A stretch of 64,000 nucleotides of DNA, taken from Methylobacterium sp. J-026 (GTDB lineage Bacteria; Pseudomonadota; Alphaproteobacteria; Rhizobiales; Beijerinckiaceae). A program made the position numbers and the translations under genes. The notes beneath the pieces were generated by a model. The model was not told the origin of the DNA and ran no database searches. It worked only from the letters and a program-made list of their open reading frames with translations. This document shows positions 25,624-35,350 of the stretch, piece by piece. Within the stretch, counting starts at the first letter, position 1. Each line of letters starts with the position of its first letter. Where the stretch lies: NCBI RefSeq assembly GCF_022829585.1, contig NZ_JAKSYC010000270.1, forward strand, positions 20,182 to 84,181, read 5' to 3'.

Positions 25624-27125
25624 ACCGGTCGGCTTGGGCAGCCGGGACCCTCGCCGCGCTTGCCGCGGGGGTTTTGGGATTTGGAGCGGGGCATGAGGGC
25701 AGCCCCGTGCCGGCGCTCGTCCGGCAGGCGCGGACCGGCTTCGCCCATTGGCTGCCGGGCACACCCCGGCCGGCTTCCCCGATGCAGGCACCGGTCGCGG
25801 TGAACGCGACGGGACCGGTCGTCTACTACCGGGACCCGGACGGGAGACCGGACTACGCCGCGGAGCCCAAGCGCACCGCGGACGGTCGAGACTACCGCGC
25901 CGTCCACGCGAGCGAGGACGTGCGCTTCGACGAACCCGACGAGGCGGAGGCGATGCCCGACGCTGGCCCCGGCGACATGGCCATGGCTCAGGCGACGCCC
26001 CCTGCAAGCGCCCGCAAGGTGCGCTTCTATCGCAACCCGATGGGCCTTCCCGACACCTCGCCGACTCCGAAAAAGGACTCGATGGGGATGGACTACCTCC
26101 CCGTCTACGAGGGCGAGGACACCGACGACGGCACCGTGAAAATCTCGCCGGGCAAGCTCCAGCGCACCGGGGTCCGGACGGCGGTCGCCGAGCGACGGGT
26201 CCTGTCGATGCCGGTGCGCGCGCCGGGCGCCATCGAGGAGGACGAGCGCCGGATCTCGGTCATCGCGATGCGCACCGACGCCTTCATCGAGAAGGTCGAG
26301 GCCGTCACCACCGGCGACCACGTCCACAAGGGCCAGCCGCTCCTGCGCCTGTTCTCGCCGGAGATGAACGCGGCCGCCGCGCAGTACCTCACCGGCATCG
26401 GCTACGAGGGCGCCCGCCGGCGCCTGGAGAACCTCGGAATCCCGCCCGAGGTCATCGACGAGATCGAGCGCACACGGAAGGTGCCCTCGACCATCACATG
26501 GTCGGCGCCCCGCGACGGCGTCGTGGTCGAGCGCAACGTCTCCGACGGCATGCGCGCCAAGTCCGGCGACACCCTGTTCAAGCTCGTCGACCACTCGCGG
26601 GTCTGGGTCCTGGCCGACGTCACCGAACGCGACCTGGCGGCCGTGGCGGAGGGCCAGACGGCGACCGTTCGCGCCCGGACGTTCCCGGACCGCGTCTTCA
26701 CCGGCGCGGTGACCCGGATCTACCCGCACCTCGCCATGGGGACCCGGACCGCCCGCCTGCGGATCGAGCTGCCCAACCCGAACGGCGACCTGCGCCCGGG
26801 CATGTTCGCCGACGTGACGATCGCCACCGGCAGCGACAAGCCGGCGGTGGCGGTGCCCGACGACGCGGTCATCGACACCGGCACGAAACAAGTCGTCTTG
26901 CTCGACAAGGGAGATGGTCGCTTCGAACCGCGACCGGTTAGGCTCGGCGTCCGCGGCGACGGCTACGTCGAGATCCGCGACGGCATCGCCGCGGGCGACC
27001 GCGTGGTCACGTCGGCGAACTTCCTCATCGATGCCGAGAGCAACCTGAAGGCGGCCCTGCAGGGGCTTTCCGAACCCAAGCTCGATCCCGGGCCGCAGGC
27101 TGCGGCCGAAGGGAAGGCGCCATGA
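25620..27125 (+). CDS. cusB: RND efflux periplasmic adaptor, CusB-like
   Basis: 501 residues. After an N-terminal membrane anchor come two short heavy-metal-binding modules of the YHS/HMBD style (VVYYRDPDGRPDYAAEPKRT and KVRFYRNPMGLPDTSPTPKK...DSMGMDYLPVY), then the membrane-fusion core: GAIEEDERRISVIAMRTDAF, a barrel-sandwich GDHVHKGQPLLRLFSPE, a short helical hairpin, and the C-terminal DGYVEIRDGIAAGDRVVTSA domain. It bridges the inner-membrane pump and an outer-membrane channel. Presence of two HMBD-like modules in one adaptor is notable. ATGA overlap to cusA. Confidence 0.9.
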   Translation: MNRSAWAAGTLAALAAGVLGFGAGHEGSPVPALVRQARTGFAHWLPGTPRPASPMQAPVAVNATGPVVYYRDPDGRPDYAAEPKRTADGRDYRAVHASEDVRFDEPDEAEAMPDAGPGDMAMAQATPPASARKVRFYRNPMGLPDTSPTPKKDSMGMDYLPVYEGEDTDDGTVKISPGKLQRTGVRTAVAERRVLSMPVRAPGAIEEDERRISVIAMRTDAFIEKVEAVTTGDHVHKGQPLLRLFSPEMNAAAAQYLTGIGYEGARRRLENLGIPPEVIDEIERTRKVPSTITWSAPRDGVVVERNVSDGMRAKSGDTLFKLVDHSRVWVLADVTERDLAAVAEGQTATVRARTFPDRVFTGAVTRIYPHLAMGTRTARLRIELPNPNGDLRPGMFADVTIATGSDKPAVAVPDDAVIDTGTKQVVLLDKGDGRFEPRPVRLGVRGDGYVEIRDGIAAGDRVVTSANFLIDAESNLKAALQGLSEPKLDPGPQAAAEGKAP

Positions 27126-30100
27126 TCGCCCGCCTGATCGCATGGTCGGCGAGGAATCTGGTGCTGGTCCTGATCGGGACGGTGTTCGCGGTGGGAGCCG
27201 GGCTCTACGCCCTCAAAACCCTGCCGCTCGACGCGATCCCGGACCTCTCGGACGTCCAGACCATCGTCTACACCGAGTACCCCGGGCAGGCGCCGCAGGT
27301 CATAGAGGATCAGGTCACATACCCCCTGACCACCGCGATGTTGACGGTGCCGCGGTCCAAGGTCGTGCGTGGCTTCTCGTTCTTCGGGGTCTCGTTCGTC
27401 TACGTGATCTTCGAGGACGGCACCGACCCGTACTGGGCCCGGAGCCGGGTGCTCGAATACCTGAACACCGTGGCCAAGCGCCTGCCGGCCGGCGTGACCC
27501 CGACCCTGGGGCCCGACGCGACCGGGGTCGGCTGGGTCTACCAGTACGTCGTGGTCGCCAAGGAGCGGTCGCTGGCCGAGCTCCGGTCGCTGCAGGACTG
27601 GGTCGTCCGCTTCGGGGCGTCGCGCGCCGAGGGCGTGGCGGAGGTCGCCGGCGTCGGCGGCTTCGTGAAGCAGTACAACGTCGTGGTCGATCCGAACCGC
27701 CTGCGGGCGCAGGGCATCACCCTGTCCAAGCTCCGGGAGGCGATCCGGTCGAGCAACGCCGACGTCGGCGGTCGCACCGTCGAGCTCTCCGAGTTCGAGT
27801 TCGTCGTCCGTGGCCGCGGCTACCTCAAGAGCGTCGCCGACATCGAGAGCATCGTCCTGAGGACCGAGGCCGGCACGCCCCTGCGGGTGAAGGACGTTGC
27901 CCGGGTCGAGCTCGGTCCGGACGAGCGCCGCGGCATCACCGAGATGAACGGCGACGGCGAGGTCGCCGGCGGGATCGTCCTGCAACGGTTCGGGGCCAAC
28001 GCCCTGAACGTCATCGAGAACGTGAAGGCCCGGCTTTCCGAGGTCGCCGCCAGCCTGCCCAAGGGCGCGGAGATCCTTCCGGTCTACGACCGCTCGCACC
28101 TGATCGAGGCGGCCATCGAGACCCTCAAGGGCACGCTGATCGAGGAGAGCGCCATCGTCGCCCTCGTCTGCGTCGTGTTCCTGCTCCACGTGCGCAGCGC
28201 GCTGGTGGCGATCCTGATGCTGCCGGTCGGCATCCTCATGGCGTTCGCGGGCATGAAGGTTTTGGGGCTCGGGGCCAACATCATGAGCCTCGGCGGCATC
28301 GCCATCGCGGTGGGTGCCATGATCGACGCGGCCATCGTGATGATCGAGAACGCCCACAAGCACCTGGAACGGGCGCCACCGGACAAGCCCCGGGTCGAGA
28401 TCCTGATCGAGGCCGCGAGCGAGGTCGGGCCGTCGCTGTTCTTCTCGCTCCTCATCATCACCGTGAGCTTCCTGCCGATCTTCACCCTGGAGAGCCAGGA
28501 GGGCCGTCTGTTCGGTCCGCTGGCCTTCACCAAGACCTTCGCCATGGCCGCGGCGGCGGTGCTGTCCCTGACACTCGTCCCGGCGTTGATGGTGCTGTTC
28601 GTCCGGGGCCGGATCATCCCGGAGCACCGCAATCCGGTGAACAGGTTCCTGATCTGGAGCTACCGGCCGCTCATCGCGGGCGTCCTGCAGGCGCGGGTGC
28701 TCACGATCCTATTGGCCCTCGTCGTCCTGGCGGCGACGGCTTGGCCGGCGAGCCGGCTCGGCTTGGAGTTCATGCCCGATCTCGACGAGGGCACCCTGAT
28801 GTACATGCCGACCACCCTGCCGGGCATCTCGGTGACTAAGGCCGGGGACCTGCTCGCGACCCAGGACAGGATCATCAAGTCGTTTCCCGAGGTCGCCTCG
28901 GTCTACGGCAAGGCCGGACGGGCCAACACCGCGACCGACCCGGCGCCGAGCGAGATGTTCGAGACCATCGTCAACCTGAAGCCGAAAGCGGAGTGGCGGC
29001 CCGGCGTCACGACGGCGAGCCTGAAGGCCGAGATGGACGCCGCGCTCCAGTTCCCCGGGGTCTCGAATGCCTGGACCCAGCCGATCCGCGCCCGGATCGA
29101 CATGCTCTCGACCGGCATCCGCACGCCGGTCGGGATCAAGGTTCTGGGGACGGACCTGACCGAGATGGAAAAGGTCGCCCGCCAGGTCGAGGCGGTGGTG
29201 AAGGCGGTCCCGGGCACGTCGAGCGCCTACGCCGAGCGGGTCCAGGGCGGCTACTTCCTCGACATCACCCCCGACCGCGATGCGCTGGGCCGGTACGGGC
29301 TGACGGTTGGCGACGTGCAGGACGTGATCGGGATGGCGCTCGGAGGCGAGAGCGTCACCAACACCGTCGAGGGCCGGGAGCGCTACACCGTCAACGTGCG
29401 CTACCCCCGGGCCTTCCGGTCCGACCCGCGGTCCATCGCGGACGAGGTGCAGGTCCCGATCCCGGGCGGGGGAACGGTGCCACTCGGCGAGGTGGCCAAG
29501 GTGCAGTTGAACCGCGGCCCGACGCAGATCCGGACCGAGAACGGGCAACTCGCGGTCTTCATCTACGTCGACGTCGCGGGTCGCGATCTCGGGGGCTACG
29601 TCGCCGAGGCGCGGGCGGCGGTGGCCAATGAGGTCAGGCTCACCCAAGGCACCCTCGTGCAGTGGAGCGGGCAGGTCGAGTACCTCGACCGCGCGACCGC
29701 CCGGCTCAAGGTCGTGGTCCCGCTGACGCTGCTGATCGTGTTCCTGCTGCTCTACCTCAACTTCCGGAGGCTCACCGAGACGCTCATCGTCATGCTGTCG
29801 CTGCCCTTCGCCCTCGTCGGGGGCGTCTGGCTGATGTGGTGGATGGGCTTCAACCTGTCGGTGGCGGTCGCCGTCGGCTTCATCGCGCTGGCCGGCGTCG
29901 CGGCCGAGACCGGCGTGATCATGCTGGTCTACCTCGACCACGCGCTGGTCGAGGTGCGGGCCGTATGCGATCGCGACGGGCGGACTTTCACCCGCGACGA
30001 CCTGCGCCGGGCCATCATGGTCGGCGCGGTCGAACGGGTCCGCCCGAAGATGATGACGGTGGTGGCCATCATGGCCGGGCTCCTGCCGATACTGTGGAGC

Positions 30101-30280
30101 ACGGGCTCCGGCTCGGAGGTCATGCAGCGGATCGCGGTGCCGATGATCGGCGGCATGGTCTCATCGACCGTCCTGACCCTCGTCGTGATCCCGGCGGTGT
30201 ACGGCCTCGTGAAAGGATGGGGCCTGCCGCGGTCCGAACCGAATGCCATCGACCCCGAGGCCCGACTTGTAACGTTATGA
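27122..30280 (+). CDS. cusA: CusA-type heavy-metal RND efflux pump
   Basis: 1,052 residues, full length for HME-RND permeases. It shows the N-terminal helix and LPLDAIPDLSDVQTIVYTEY, the porter domains, and the TM4 motif NIMSLGGIAIAVGAMIDAAI followed by VMIENAHKHLE, diagnostic of CusA/SilA rather than CzcA. The second half has EFMPDLDEGTLMYMPTTLPG. It is a proton-driven exporter of Cu(I)/Ag(I) from periplasm or cytoplasm with CusB. No outer-membrane CusC gene follows within the window, so a channel must be borrowed or encoded elsewhere. Confidence 0.93.
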   Translation: MIARLIAWSARNLVLVLIGTVFAVGAGLYALKTLPLDAIPDLSDVQTIVYTEYPGQAPQVIEDQVTYPLTTAMLTVPRSKVVRGFSFFGVSFVYVIFEDGTDPYWARSRVLEYLNTVAKRLPAGVTPTLGPDATGVGWVYQYVVVAKERSLAELRSLQDWVVRFGASRAEGVAEVAGVGGFVKQYNVVVDPNRLRAQGITLSKLREAIRSSNADVGGRTVELSEFEFVVRGRGYLKSVADIESIVLRTEAGTPLRVKDVARVELGPDERRGITEMNGDGEVAGGIVLQRFGANALNVIENVKARLSEVAASLPKGAEILPVYDRSHLIEAAIETLKGTLIEESAIVALVCVVFLLHVRSALVAILMLPVGILMAFAGMKVLGLGANIMSLGGIAIAVGAMIDAAIVMIENAHKHLERAPPDKPRVEILIEAASEVGPSLFFSLLIITVSFLPIFTLESQEGRLFGPLAFTKTFAMAAAAVLSLTLVPALMVLFVRGRIIPEHRNPVNRFLIWSYRPLIAGVLQARVLTILLALVVLAATAWPASRLGLEFMPDLDEGTLMYMPTTLPGISVTKAGDLLATQDRIIKSFPEVASVYGKAGRANTATDPAPSEMFETIVNLKPKAEWRPGVTTASLKAEMDAALQFPGVSNAWTQPIRARIDMLSTGIRTPVGIKVLGTDLTEMEKVARQVEAVVKAVPGTSSAYAERVQGGYFLDITPDRDALGRYGLTVGDVQDVIGMALGGESVTNTVEGRERYTVNVRYPRAFRSDPRSIADEVQVPIPGGGTVPLGEVAKVQLNRGPTQIRTENGQLAVFIYVDVAGRDLGGYVAEARAAVANEVRLTQGTLVQWSGQVEYLDRATARLKVVVPLTLLIVFLLLYLNFRRLTETLIVMLSLPFALVGGVWLMWWMGFNLSVAVAVGFIALAGVAAETGVIMLVYLDHALVEVRAVCDRDGRTFTRDDLRRAIMVGAVERVRPKMMTVVAIMAGLLPILWSTGSGSEVMQRIAVPMIGGMVSSTVLTLVVIPAVYGLVKGWGLPRSEPNAIDPEARLVTL

Positions 30281-30346
30281 ACACACAGGGCGGAAAACCC
30301 CGAAGCGACATTGACGCCGGGCCATTCCCTCAGGTCCTGTATGCCC

Positions 30347-30530
30347 GACGGTTCCTCCCCGGAGGATCAAAAGGGAACGCGGTGAGGATGAGGTCCGAAA
30401 GGGCTTCCCCGAAGCCGCGGCTGCCCCCGCAACTGTAAGCGGCGAGCCCATCATCAACACGTCACTGGGTCTTTGGGCCTGGGAAGACGATGAGAGGGCG
30501 GTGACCCGCGAGCCAGGAGACCTGCCGTCA
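30347..30530 (+). ncRNA. Cobalamin riboswitch 1
   Basis: Conserved AdoCbl-riboswitch blocks are in order: ACGGTTCCTCCCCGGAGGA at the 5' side, AAAAGGGAACGCGGTG, CCGCGGCTGCCCCCGCAACT with GTAAGCGGCGAGCCC, CACTGGG, CTGGGAAGAC, and the B12 box AGCCAGGAGACCTGCCG near 30511-30527. It lies 67 bases after cusA and upstream of the TonB receptor plus BtuFCD genes. B12 binding should lower expression of cobalamin uptake. The conserved hairpin at 30618-30657 is the likely expression platform. Confidence 0.95.
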
Positions 30531-30617
30531 GTCGTGGTCACACGCGAAACGCATCGGGCGGGGTGTCCTGATGGGTGTCGAGGCGTTCGGCTGTCCTAAC
30601 GGCAGGCAAGCGCCCAG

Positions 30618-30657
30618 GCCTCGTTCGCGGTGACGTGCCACAGACGTCGCCCGAGGC
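30618..30657 (+). promoter_or_regulatory. Leader hairpin between riboswitch and TonB gene
   Basis: GCCTCG...CGAGGC with an inner GACGT...ACGTC pairing forms a 40-base hairpin immediately before the chosen GTG start. A nearly identical 40-base element occurs at 37190-37229, the same position behind the second riboswitch, while the rest of the spacer diverges. It therefore looks like a conserved expression platform, probably controlling access to the start codon rather than a terminator, as no U-tract follows. Confidence 0.55.
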
Positions 30658-30664
30658 TTGTCCC

Positions 30665-32644
30665 GTGTCCTTCCCCTCCCGATCCGCGTGCCTGCGCACG
30701 CTCGCGCTCGCCTGCGCCTCCCTTCCCGGTCCTGTACTCGCGCAGCAGACCGCCGCGCCCTTCGCCGACGTCCCGCGCGGGGCCGAGGCGGCCGTCACGC
30801 TCTCCGAGCTTTCCGTCTCCGCCACCGGCGTCCCGACGCCGGTCGATCAGGTCGGATCGAGTGTGACGGTGCTCACCGCCGAGACCCTGGAGGCCCAGCA
30901 GCGCCGAACCGTACCGGACGCCTTGCAACAGGTGCCCGGCCTCAACGTCGTGCAGACCGGCGGCCCGGGCGGCCAGACCTCGGTGTTCATCCGCGGCTCG
31001 AACTCGAACCACGTGAAAGTGCTCATCGACGGCATCGACGCGACCGACCCGTCGAACCCAAACGGCTCCTTCGACTTCGGACAACTCCTGACCGACGACC
31101 TCTCCCGCATCGAGGTTCTCAGGGGGCCCCAGAGCGGGCTCTACGGCAGCGACGCCATCGGAGGCGCGATCTCCTTCACGACGAAACGTGGCGAGGGACC
31201 GGCCAGGGCCAGCGCGCGGATCGAGGGCGGCTCGTTCGGGACGTTCAACCAGAGCGGCCGGATCAGCGGGTCGGAAAACGGCTTCGACTACTCGGTGTCG
31301 ATCCAGCATCTCCGGGCTGCCGCAACGCCTGTGACGCCGCCCAACCTCGTCGCCCCAGGAACGACGACCCGCCCGAACTACTACGACAACGAGACCGTCT
31401 CGGCGAAGTTCGGCTACCAGTTCACCGACACGTTCCGGATCAACTCGATCACGCGGTTCATCAACTCGAAGCTGCTCTTCAGCGGCGACGACTACGGCAC
31501 CTTCCCGGTGACGCTGGGCGGCCTGCGCAGCCAGGCGGACGTGCAGCAAGTCTTCACCCGCAACGAGGCCGAGTGGACGCCGTTCGCCGGTTTCCACAAC
31601 GTCTTCGCGATCAACTACTCGAACCTCTACAACCGCCAGGTCCAGAACGCGTACGACCCGTTCAACCCGCTCCCGACCGCCGGCCTCGGCGAGCGCACGC
31701 GTTACGAGTACCGCGGCGACTACCAGCTCTCGCCCGGCAACCTCGTTCTGTTCGGCGCGCAGCGTGACGACGAGAGCCTGTCGACCACCGATCCGAACCC
31801 GTTCGGTTCCGGCAACCTGCGGGCCAGGAACGGCAATACCGCCGGCTACGGCGAGATACAGCTAACGCCGTTCGACCGTGCCTCTTTCGTCGCCAACGTT
31901 CGCCACGACGAGAACGACGCCTTCGGACCGGCCACCACGTTCCGCGTCGCCCCGAGCTACATCCTGCCGTTCACCGACACGCGGATCAAAGGCAGCGTCG
32001 GCACCGGCTTCAAGGCGCCGACGCTGAGCCAGCTGTTCCAGAGCTTCCCGGCGTTCAACTTCTTCGCCAACCCCAACCTCAAGCCGGAAGAGAGCCTCGG
32101 CTACGATGCCGGCTTCGAACAGCCGCTCGGCGAGCGCGTTCTCGTCGGCGCGACCTATTACGCCAACGACTTCAAGAACCTGATCAACACCAACGCCAGC
32201 TTCACCTCGAACGAGAACGTCGGGCGAGCCGAATCCTACGGGGCCGAGGCCTTCGTTGCGGTCCGGTTCACCGACACGCTCTCGGGCCGGGTCGACTACA
32301 CCAACACCGTGACCAAGAATGAGATTACCAACCAGGAGCTCCTGCGCCGGCCCCGCCACAAGGGCAGCGCCACCGCTCAGTGGACGCCGATCCCCGGCCT
32401 GAGCTTCAGCGGGACGGTGATCGTGCTTGGCCACTTCGTAGACGGAAACCGAGACTTCTCGATCCAGAGGCTGAAGAACCCGGGCTTCACCCTGGTCAAC
32501 CTCGCGATCAACTACGACGTCAGCGAGACGGTGAGTGTGTTCGGCCGGATCGATAACCTGTTCGACCGCCGCTACGAGAACCCCACCGGCTTCCTCGGCC
32601 CGGGCCTCGCCGTGTACGGCGGCGTCCGCGTGACGACGTTCTGA
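30665..32644 (+). CDS. btuB: TonB-dependent vitamin B12 receptor, BtuB-like
   Basis: 659 residues from the GTG at 30665; the frame is open to 30575, but a signal peptide starts here (FPSRSACLRTLALACASLPG then VLAQ). The plug domain shows TLSELSVSATGVPTPVDQVG, VPDALQQVPGLNVVQTGGPG, VFIRGSNSNHVKVLIDGID and IEVLRGPQSGLYGSDAIGG. The barrel ends in VSVFGRIDNLFDRRYENPTG with the C-terminal Phe. Transports corrinoids across the outer membrane using TonB. Control by an upstream cobalamin riboswitch and the following BtuFCD genes support the B12 assignment. Confidence 0.92.
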   Translation: MSFPSRSACLRTLALACASLPGPVLAQQTAAPFADVPRGAEAAVTLSELSVSATGVPTPVDQVGSSVTVLTAETLEAQQRRTVPDALQQVPGLNVVQTGGPGGQTSVFIRGSNSNHVKVLIDGIDATDPSNPNGSFDFGQLLTDDLSRIEVLRGPQSGLYGSDAIGGAISFTTKRGEGPARASARIEGGSFGTFNQSGRISGSENGFDYSVSIQHLRAAATPVTPPNLVAPGTTTRPNYYDNETVSAKFGYQFTDTFRINSITRFINSKLLFSGDDYGTFPVTLGGLRSQADVQQVFTRNEAEWTPFAGFHNVFAINYSNLYNRQVQNAYDPFNPLPTAGLGERTRYEYRGDYQLSPGNLVLFGAQRDDESLSTTDPNPFGSGNLRARNGNTAGYGEIQLTPFDRASFVANVRHDENDAFGPATTFRVAPSYILPFTDTRIKGSVGTGFKAPTLSQLFQSFPAFNFFANPNLKPEESLGYDAGFEQPLGERVLVGATYYANDFKNLINTNASFTSNENVGRAESYGAEAFVAVRFTDTLSGRVDYTNTVTKNEITNQELLRRPRHKGSATAQWTPIPGLSFSGTVIVLGHFVDGNRDFSIQRLKNPGFTLVNLAINYDVSETVSVFGRIDNLFDRRYENPTGFLGPGLAVYGGVRVTTF

Positions 32645-32652
32645 GGATTGCG

Positions 32653-33504
32653 ATGTCGATGCGATGGACGCTGGCTGCGCTAGCGATTGCGGTCTGGCCT
32701 GGTCTGTCAGGTGCGGGGTGGGCGGCAGACGAGCCGGCGCATCCAGTCTACGTCGTCTCGATGAACCTCTGCGCCGACGAGCTGGTCCTGCGGCTCGCCG
32801 ACCGCGACCAGGTCACCGCCGTGACCTACCTCGCCCATGACCCGCGCGGCTCCACCGTCGCGCGGGAGGCCACCGGCATCGCGGTGACCCGTGGCCTGTC
32901 GGAGGAGATCGTCGCGCTCCGGCCCGACCTCGTCGTGGCCGGTGCCTTCACGACGCGGACCACGGTGGGCCTGCTCAAGCGCGTCGGCTTCCCCCTTCTC
33001 GAACTCGGCGTACCCAACGACTTCGAGGGGGTGCGGGCCCAAATCCGGACCGTCGCCGCGGCCCTCGGGCACCCGGCGCGCGGCGAGGCGATGGTCGCGG
33101 ACCTCGACGCGCGGCTGGCGCAGGTGGTGCCGGCGGCAAAACCGTTGCGGGCACTCGTCATGCGCCCGAATGCCTTCACGGTCGCACCCGGCAGCCTTGG
33201 CGATGCGATCATCCGCGCCGCCGGCCTCGTCAACGTCGCGGCCGAACTCGGTCGCGACCGCTTCGGCCAGGTCCCGCTGGAAGCGGCGGCCTTGGCCAAC
33301 GCCGACCTCATCGTCCTTGACGAGGGGGAGCCCGGCGCGCCGTCGCTCGCCGACGCCCTGTTGCATCACCCCGTCCTCGACGCCCTGCGCCGACAGGGTC
33401 GTACCGTCTCGATTCCGAACCGGCTCTGGACCTGTCCAGGTCCCCAGGTTGCCGAGGTCGTGGCCTTGCTCGCCGCCGCCGCACGCGAACGGGCAGAGCC
33501 ATGA
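32653..33504 (+). CDS. btuF: Cobalamin ABC transporter substrate-binding protein
   Basis: 283 residues with an N-terminal signal peptide (LAALAIAVWPGLSGAGWAAD). Class III periplasmic-binding fold: VVSMNLCADELVLRLADRDQ, the helix linker, RPDLVVAGAFTTRTTVGLLK, and C-terminal ADLIVLDEGEPG. BtuF-like proteins with the MNLCADE start are typical of alphaproteobacterial B12 loci. It delivers cobalamin to BtuC and BtuD; its stop overlaps the btuC start. Confidence 0.87.
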   Translation: MSMRWTLAALAIAVWPGLSGAGWAADEPAHPVYVVSMNLCADELVLRLADRDQVTAVTYLAHDPRGSTVAREATGIAVTRGLSEEIVALRPDLVVAGAFTTRTTVGLLKRVGFPLLELGVPNDFEGVRAQIRTVAAALGHPARGEAMVADLDARLAQVVPAAKPLRALVMRPNAFTVAPGSLGDAIIRAAGLVNVAAELGRDRFGQVPLEAAALANADLIVLDEGEPGAPSLADALLHHPVLDALRRQGRTVSIPNRLWTCPGPQVAEVVALLAAAARERAEP

Positions 33505-34535
33505 ACGCACCCATTCCACCTCCTGCCCGGATCGAACGCGCGGTCGTCGGACCCCGCAGCATCGTCGTTCTCCTTGGCCTGCTGGTTCTCGTTTTGACGT
33601 TGGCGTCCATCGCGGTCGGGTATGCCCCTTTCGACGTCCCGGCGGCGGCTGGCGACATCATCGCCGGACGGGCGACACTGCCTGCCCTCGTCCTCTGGGA
33701 GCTGCGCCTGCCCCGCGCCCTGCTCGGGGCCCTCGTCGGCTTCAGCCTCGGGCTGACCGGGGCGGCGATGCAGGGCTACCTGCGCAACCCGCTCGCCGAT
33801 CCCGGCATCCTCGGCATCTCCTCCGCGGCGGCCCTCGGGGCCGTGGTTGTGTTCTACGGCGGGTTCGCGGCCTCCGTCAGCCTCGCCCTCCCGCTCGGCG
33901 GGATCGCCGGCGCCGCCGTGGCGGCGCTCGCCCTGAACCTTGTCGCCGCCAGAGGCGGCACCACCCTGGGATTGATCCTCGCCGGCGTCGCCCTGTCGAG
34001 CCTCGCCGGTGCCATGACGGCGCTGGCGCTCAACCTCTCACCCAATCCCTACGCGGCCTTGGAGATCGTGTTCTGGCTGATGGGGTCGCTCGCGGACCGC
34101 AGCATGGACCATGTCTGGCTTTGCCTGCCGCTGATGGCAGTGGGCTGGGGCCTGATGCTGTCCACGGCTCGCGCGCTCGATGCCCTGACGCTCGGCGAGG
34201 ACACGGCCGCGAGCCTCGGCTTCCATCTGGTCTCGGTGCGCCTGCGCCTCGTCACGGGCGCGGCGCTGGCCGTTGGCAGCGGCGTCGCCGTCAGCGGCGC
34301 CATCGGCTTCGTCGGCCTCGTGGTGCCGCATCTGGTGCGACCGTTGGTTGGCGCGCGTCCCGGCGCCAGCCTGCTGCCGAGCGGACTGGCGGGGGCGGCC
34401 CTGGTGCTCGCAGCGGATCTGGGCGTGCGCCTCCTGGCGACGCGCCCGGAACTCAAGCTCGGGGTGGTCACGGCACTGGTCGGGGCGCCGTTCCTGATCG
34501 TGCTTCTCATGCGCGAACGGGGTCGTGGCGCATGA
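33501..34535 (+). CDS. btuC: FecCD-family ABC permease (BtuC)
   Basis: 344 residues, about ten membrane segments. Family motifs: LPRALLGALVGFSLGLTGAA followed by MQGYLRNPLADPGILGISSA near residues 85-115, GTTLGLILAGVALSSLAGAM, LGEDTAASLG (coupling helix for the ATPase) and VAVSGAIGFVGLVVPHLVRP. With BtuF upstream and BtuD downstream (both by 4-base ATGA overlaps) it forms the inner-membrane importer of cobalamin. Confidence 0.93.
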   Translation: MNAPIPPPARIERAVVGPRSIVVLLGLLVLVLTLASIAVGYAPFDVPAAAGDIIAGRATLPALVLWELRLPRALLGALVGFSLGLTGAAMQGYLRNPLADPGILGISSAAALGAVVVFYGGFAASVSLALPLGGIAGAAVAALALNLVAARGGTTLGLILAGVALSSLAGAMTALALNLSPNPYAALEIVFWLMGSLADRSMDHVWLCLPLMAVGWGLMLSTARALDALTLGEDTAASLGFHLVSVRLRLVTGAALAVGSGVAVSGAIGFVGLVVPHLVRPLVGARPGASLLPSGLAGAALVLAADLGVRLLATRPELKLGVVTALVGAPFLIVLLMRERGRGA

Positions 34536-35350
34536 GCCTCGCGACCGCAGCTCTCGATGTCCGCCTCGGCGGGCGTGTCATCCTCTCGGATATCACCCTG
34601 TCCCTGGAACGCGGGATCCTCGTCGGTCTGGTCGGTCCGAACGGCGCTGGCAAGACCACCCTCCTGCGCACCCTCGCGGGCTTGGTCGCCCCGACCAAGG
34701 GCCGCGTGGATCTCGACGGTATGCCGCTCAAGGGCATCTCCCGCGACGCGCGCGCCAAGCGCATCGCGGTCCTGTTCCAGGGCGCGGGGGCCGGTTGGCC
34801 GATGCAGGTGCGTGACCTCGTCGCCCTCGGCAGGCTGCCGCATCGACGCGCGTTCGGTGGCCTCGATGGCACCGATCACGCCGCAATAAACCGAGCGATG
34901 ACACGGACCGACGTCGCGCGCTTCGCCGAGCGGACCGAACCGACCCTGTCCTCGGGCGAGCGGATGCGCGTGTTGCTGGCGCGGGCGCTTGCCGTCGAAG
35001 CGGAATGGTTGTTGGCCGACGAACCGATCACCGCCCTCGACCCTGCCCACCAACTCGACGCCATGACGTTGTTGCGGAGCGTGGCCCTGGCCGGCACCGG
35101 CGTCGTCGCCGTCCTGCACGACCTCTCCCTCGCGGCCCGATTCTGCGACCGGATCGTGGTCCTGGGCGAGGGACGTGTCACTGCCGATGGACACCCGGAC
35201 GTTGCGTTGACCGACCGGCTGCTCTCGGACGTCTTCGGCGTCACGGCGTGCCGAGGGGCTGGACCGGACGGAACCGCCTATATCCTGCCCTGGAGCCGTT
35301 CAGGGCCACATCCGGAGGAGATCGATGCAGCCTTCCCCCACCAGCCCTGA
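34532..35350 (+). CDS. btuD: ABC transporter ATP-binding protein (BtuD)
   Basis: 272 residues. Walker A GPNGAGKTTLL (about residues 34-44), Q-loop VLFQGAG, signature LSSGERMRVLLARAL (with the first Ser/Gly of LSGGE changed to LSSGE), Walker B WLLADEPITALDP and the H-loop LHDLSLAARF. Starts at an ATG overlapping the btuC stop; the larger open frame that runs through btuF and btuC is a shadow. It powers BtuC. Confidence 0.92.
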   Translation: MSLATAALDVRLGGRVILSDITLSLERGILVGLVGPNGAGKTTLLRTLAGLVAPTKGRVDLDGMPLKGISRDARAKRIAVLFQGAGAGWPMQVRDLVALGRLPHRRAFGGLDGTDHAAINRAMTRTDVARFAERTEPTLSSGERMRVLLARALAVEAEWLLADEPITALDPAHQLDAMTLLRSVALAGTGVVAVLHDLSLAARFCDRIVVLGEGRVTADGHPDVALTDRLLSDVFGVTACRGAGPDGTAYILPWSRSGPHPEEIDAAFPHQP